Assembly (NCBI GenBank): GCA_050744165.1
Contig: JBOGGN010000169.1
Location: 1-6,320 of the forward strand
Length of the DNA stretch: 6,320 nt
Direction: 5' to 3'
DNA from: JBOGGN01 sp050744165
GTDB taxonomy: Bacteria > Actinomycetota > Acidimicrobiia > Acidimicrobiales > Palsa-688
Shown one piece after another: positions 5,565-6,320 of the stretch (position 1 is its first letter; each line of letters starts with the position of its first letter). The notes under the pieces were generated by a model. That model did not search any database and was not told the DNA's origin. It saw only the letters and a program-made list of their open reading frames with translations. The position numbers were made by a program, and so were the translations under genes.

Positions 5565-5593
5565 TTGACCCTGGCCCGATAGGCGTCTAATAT
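5565..5593 (+). promoter_or_regulatory. Strong sigma-70-type promoter of the secreted protein gene
   Basis: TTGACC (5565-5570) and TAATAT (5588-5593) are separated by 17 bp, each one base from consensus. The transcription start should lie near 5600, giving a leader of about 50 nt with no obvious riboswitch. This is the best promoter in the window, in an unusually AT-rich stretch. Confidence 0.8.
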
Positions 5594-5638
5594 TTCGACC
5601 GAAGGTGTGAGAAATTTGGCCGTTTCGCGCAGGAACCC

Positions 5639-5646
5639 AGGGAGGG
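5639..5646 (+). promoter_or_regulatory. Ribosome binding site deciding the start of the secreted protein
   Basis: AGGGAGGG touches the in-frame ATG at 5647 but leaves a normal 6-7 nt gap to ATG 5653, so translation should begin at 5653 rather than at 5647. Confidence 0.7.
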
Positions 5647-5652
5647 ATGTGT

Positions 5653-6255
5653 ATGGGCGGTAGATCAATCAAGAAACTTGGCCTAGCCGCGGCGGTCTGT
5701 TTTGGCGTGCTCCTCGTACCGGCAGCCATCGCGTGGGCGTGCCTACCAGTCGCCAGCGTGACCTCGGCACCGGGTTCGGCGCAGGCGGGTCAACAGGTCA
5801 CCGTGACCGGCAACGAGTTCTACGGCAGCAATCCGGTCGAGATTCACTTCAACAGCCTGAACGGCCCCGTGCTGGGCTCGTTCACGCCGAACAGCAATGG
5901 CGGCTTCGTCGGTGCCGTGACCATTCCGAGCGATGCTCCGGTCGGCCCGGCAGTCCTCGTCGCCACTGAGGCGGCGGCCACTGCTACGAGCCCGAGCGGC
6001 GGCTCGTCGGCCGGTGTTCCGACCCGCACCGTTGTCAACGTGCTGGGCCCAGGTGGTAGTTCGCCGGTCGGAGTGGCACCTTCGGGCGCTTCTCGGCCGT
6101 CGGGTGTCGTGACCCAAAACTCGTCCGTCAGCACCGGGGCCTTGGTCCTGGTCGCCCTCGGCGTGCTCGGCGTCGCCATGTTCATCGCTGGCGGCGTGGC
6201 CCTGATGACGAGCGATCGGCGTCGTGGGGTGACAGCGGAGACGGTTCGCTCCTGA
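5653..6255 (+). CDS. Secreted, C-terminally membrane-anchored Ig/IPT-like protein
   Basis: Extracytoplasmic protein of 200 aa. The N-terminus is a signal peptide: basic GGRSIKKLG, a hydrophobic core LAAAVCFGVLLVPAAIA (11-27) and a likely cleavage near AIA or AWA (27-29). Cys30 follows, but Trp at -2 makes a lipobox doubtful. Residues 32-130 look like one beta-sandwich repeat of the IPT/TIG or Ig-like kind: VTSAPGSAQAGQQVTVTGNEF, VEIHFNS, GSFTPNSNGGFVGAVTIPSDAPVGPAVLVAT. A Gly/Ser/Pro-rich linker (about 113-162) would span the cell wall. A membrane helix (163-186) and a basic tail DRRRG (188-192) anchor the C-terminus; no LPXTG-type sortase signal is seen. It has its own strong promoter and terminator, so it appears monocistronic. 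The function is unknown; a surface adhesin, structural or binding role is only a guess. Confidence 0.85.
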   Translation: MGGRSIKKLGLAAAVCFGVLLVPAAIAWACLPVASVTSAPGSAQAGQQVTVTGNEFYGSNPVEIHFNSLNGPVLGSFTPNSNGGFVGAVTIPSDAPVGPAVLVATEAAATATSPSGGSSAGVPTRTVVNVLGPGGSSPVGVAPSGASRPSGVVTQNSSVSTGALVLVALGVLGVAMFIAGGVALMTSDRRRGVTAETVRS

Positions 6256-6291
6256 CGGAGTTGCAGTAGCAGTACCAATCGGCCGAACTTG

Positions 6292-6320
6292 GTGCTGCCC
6301 CGGACCATCCGGGGCAGCAC
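6292..6320 (+). terminator. Perfect 12-bp hairpin terminator
   Basis: GTGCTGCCCCGG (6292-6303) and CCGGGGCAGCAC (6309-6320) form a perfect stem around loop ACCAT, 36 bp past the stop of the secreted protein gene. The window ends at the last stem base, so a following T tract cannot be judged. It could serve a convergent gene as well. Confidence 0.8.

Noticed and set aside
5980..6140. Repetitive Ser/Gly/Pro codons as a possible DNA repeat
   Set aside because: They are an amino-acid linker without a fixed DNA period, so no tandem repeat is called.

Overview
The window is high-GC DNA with closely packed genes, leaderless-type starts with TAnnnT -10 boxes, and a tRNA gene without an encoded CCA end. 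This fits an actinobacterium (Actinomycetota); the sequence alone does not fix the class. No transposase, integrase, CRISPR array or plasmid function was seen, and most of the window is ordinary chromosome.

Layout. (1) 41-1155, minus strand: an unrecognised 328-aa protein gene, followed 20 bp past its stop by a selenocysteine tRNA gene (selC, anticodon UCA) with an odd acceptor/T region. (2) 1156-1374: a divergent intergenic region. (3) 1375-3747, plus strand: a tight three-gene unit encoding a class I SAM-dependent methyltransferase, a cation diffusion facilitator (metal efflux) and a DJ-1/PfpI-family protein, with gaps of only 4 and 5 bp. (4) 3754-5007: a two-gene unit of a PadR-family repressor and a membrane protein with an N-terminal HAAS/permease-prefix domain. 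The genes overlap by ATGA, and transcription starts at a promoter covered by a perfect 9-3-9 inverted repeat that runs into the padR start codon. (5) 5098-5499: a small VOC (glyoxalase-fold) protein, apparently leaderless. (6) 5565-6320: a single gene for a secreted, C-terminally anchored protein with a near-consensus promoter, a strong ribosome binding site and a perfect 12-bp terminator-type hairpin at the window edge.

How the parts may work together. The methyltransferase, CDF exporter and DJ-1/PfpI protein are almost certainly co-transcribed and may form a small detoxification or stress set, but no substrate can be read from the sequence. The PadR protein probably represses itself and its membrane partner through the palindrome. 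The tRNA-Sec implies that the genome encodes, or once encoded, selenoproteins; no in-frame TGA selenoprotein was found here. The items most worth a second look are the unusual selC architecture, the operator/start-codon overlap at padR, and the unrecognised gene beside selC.
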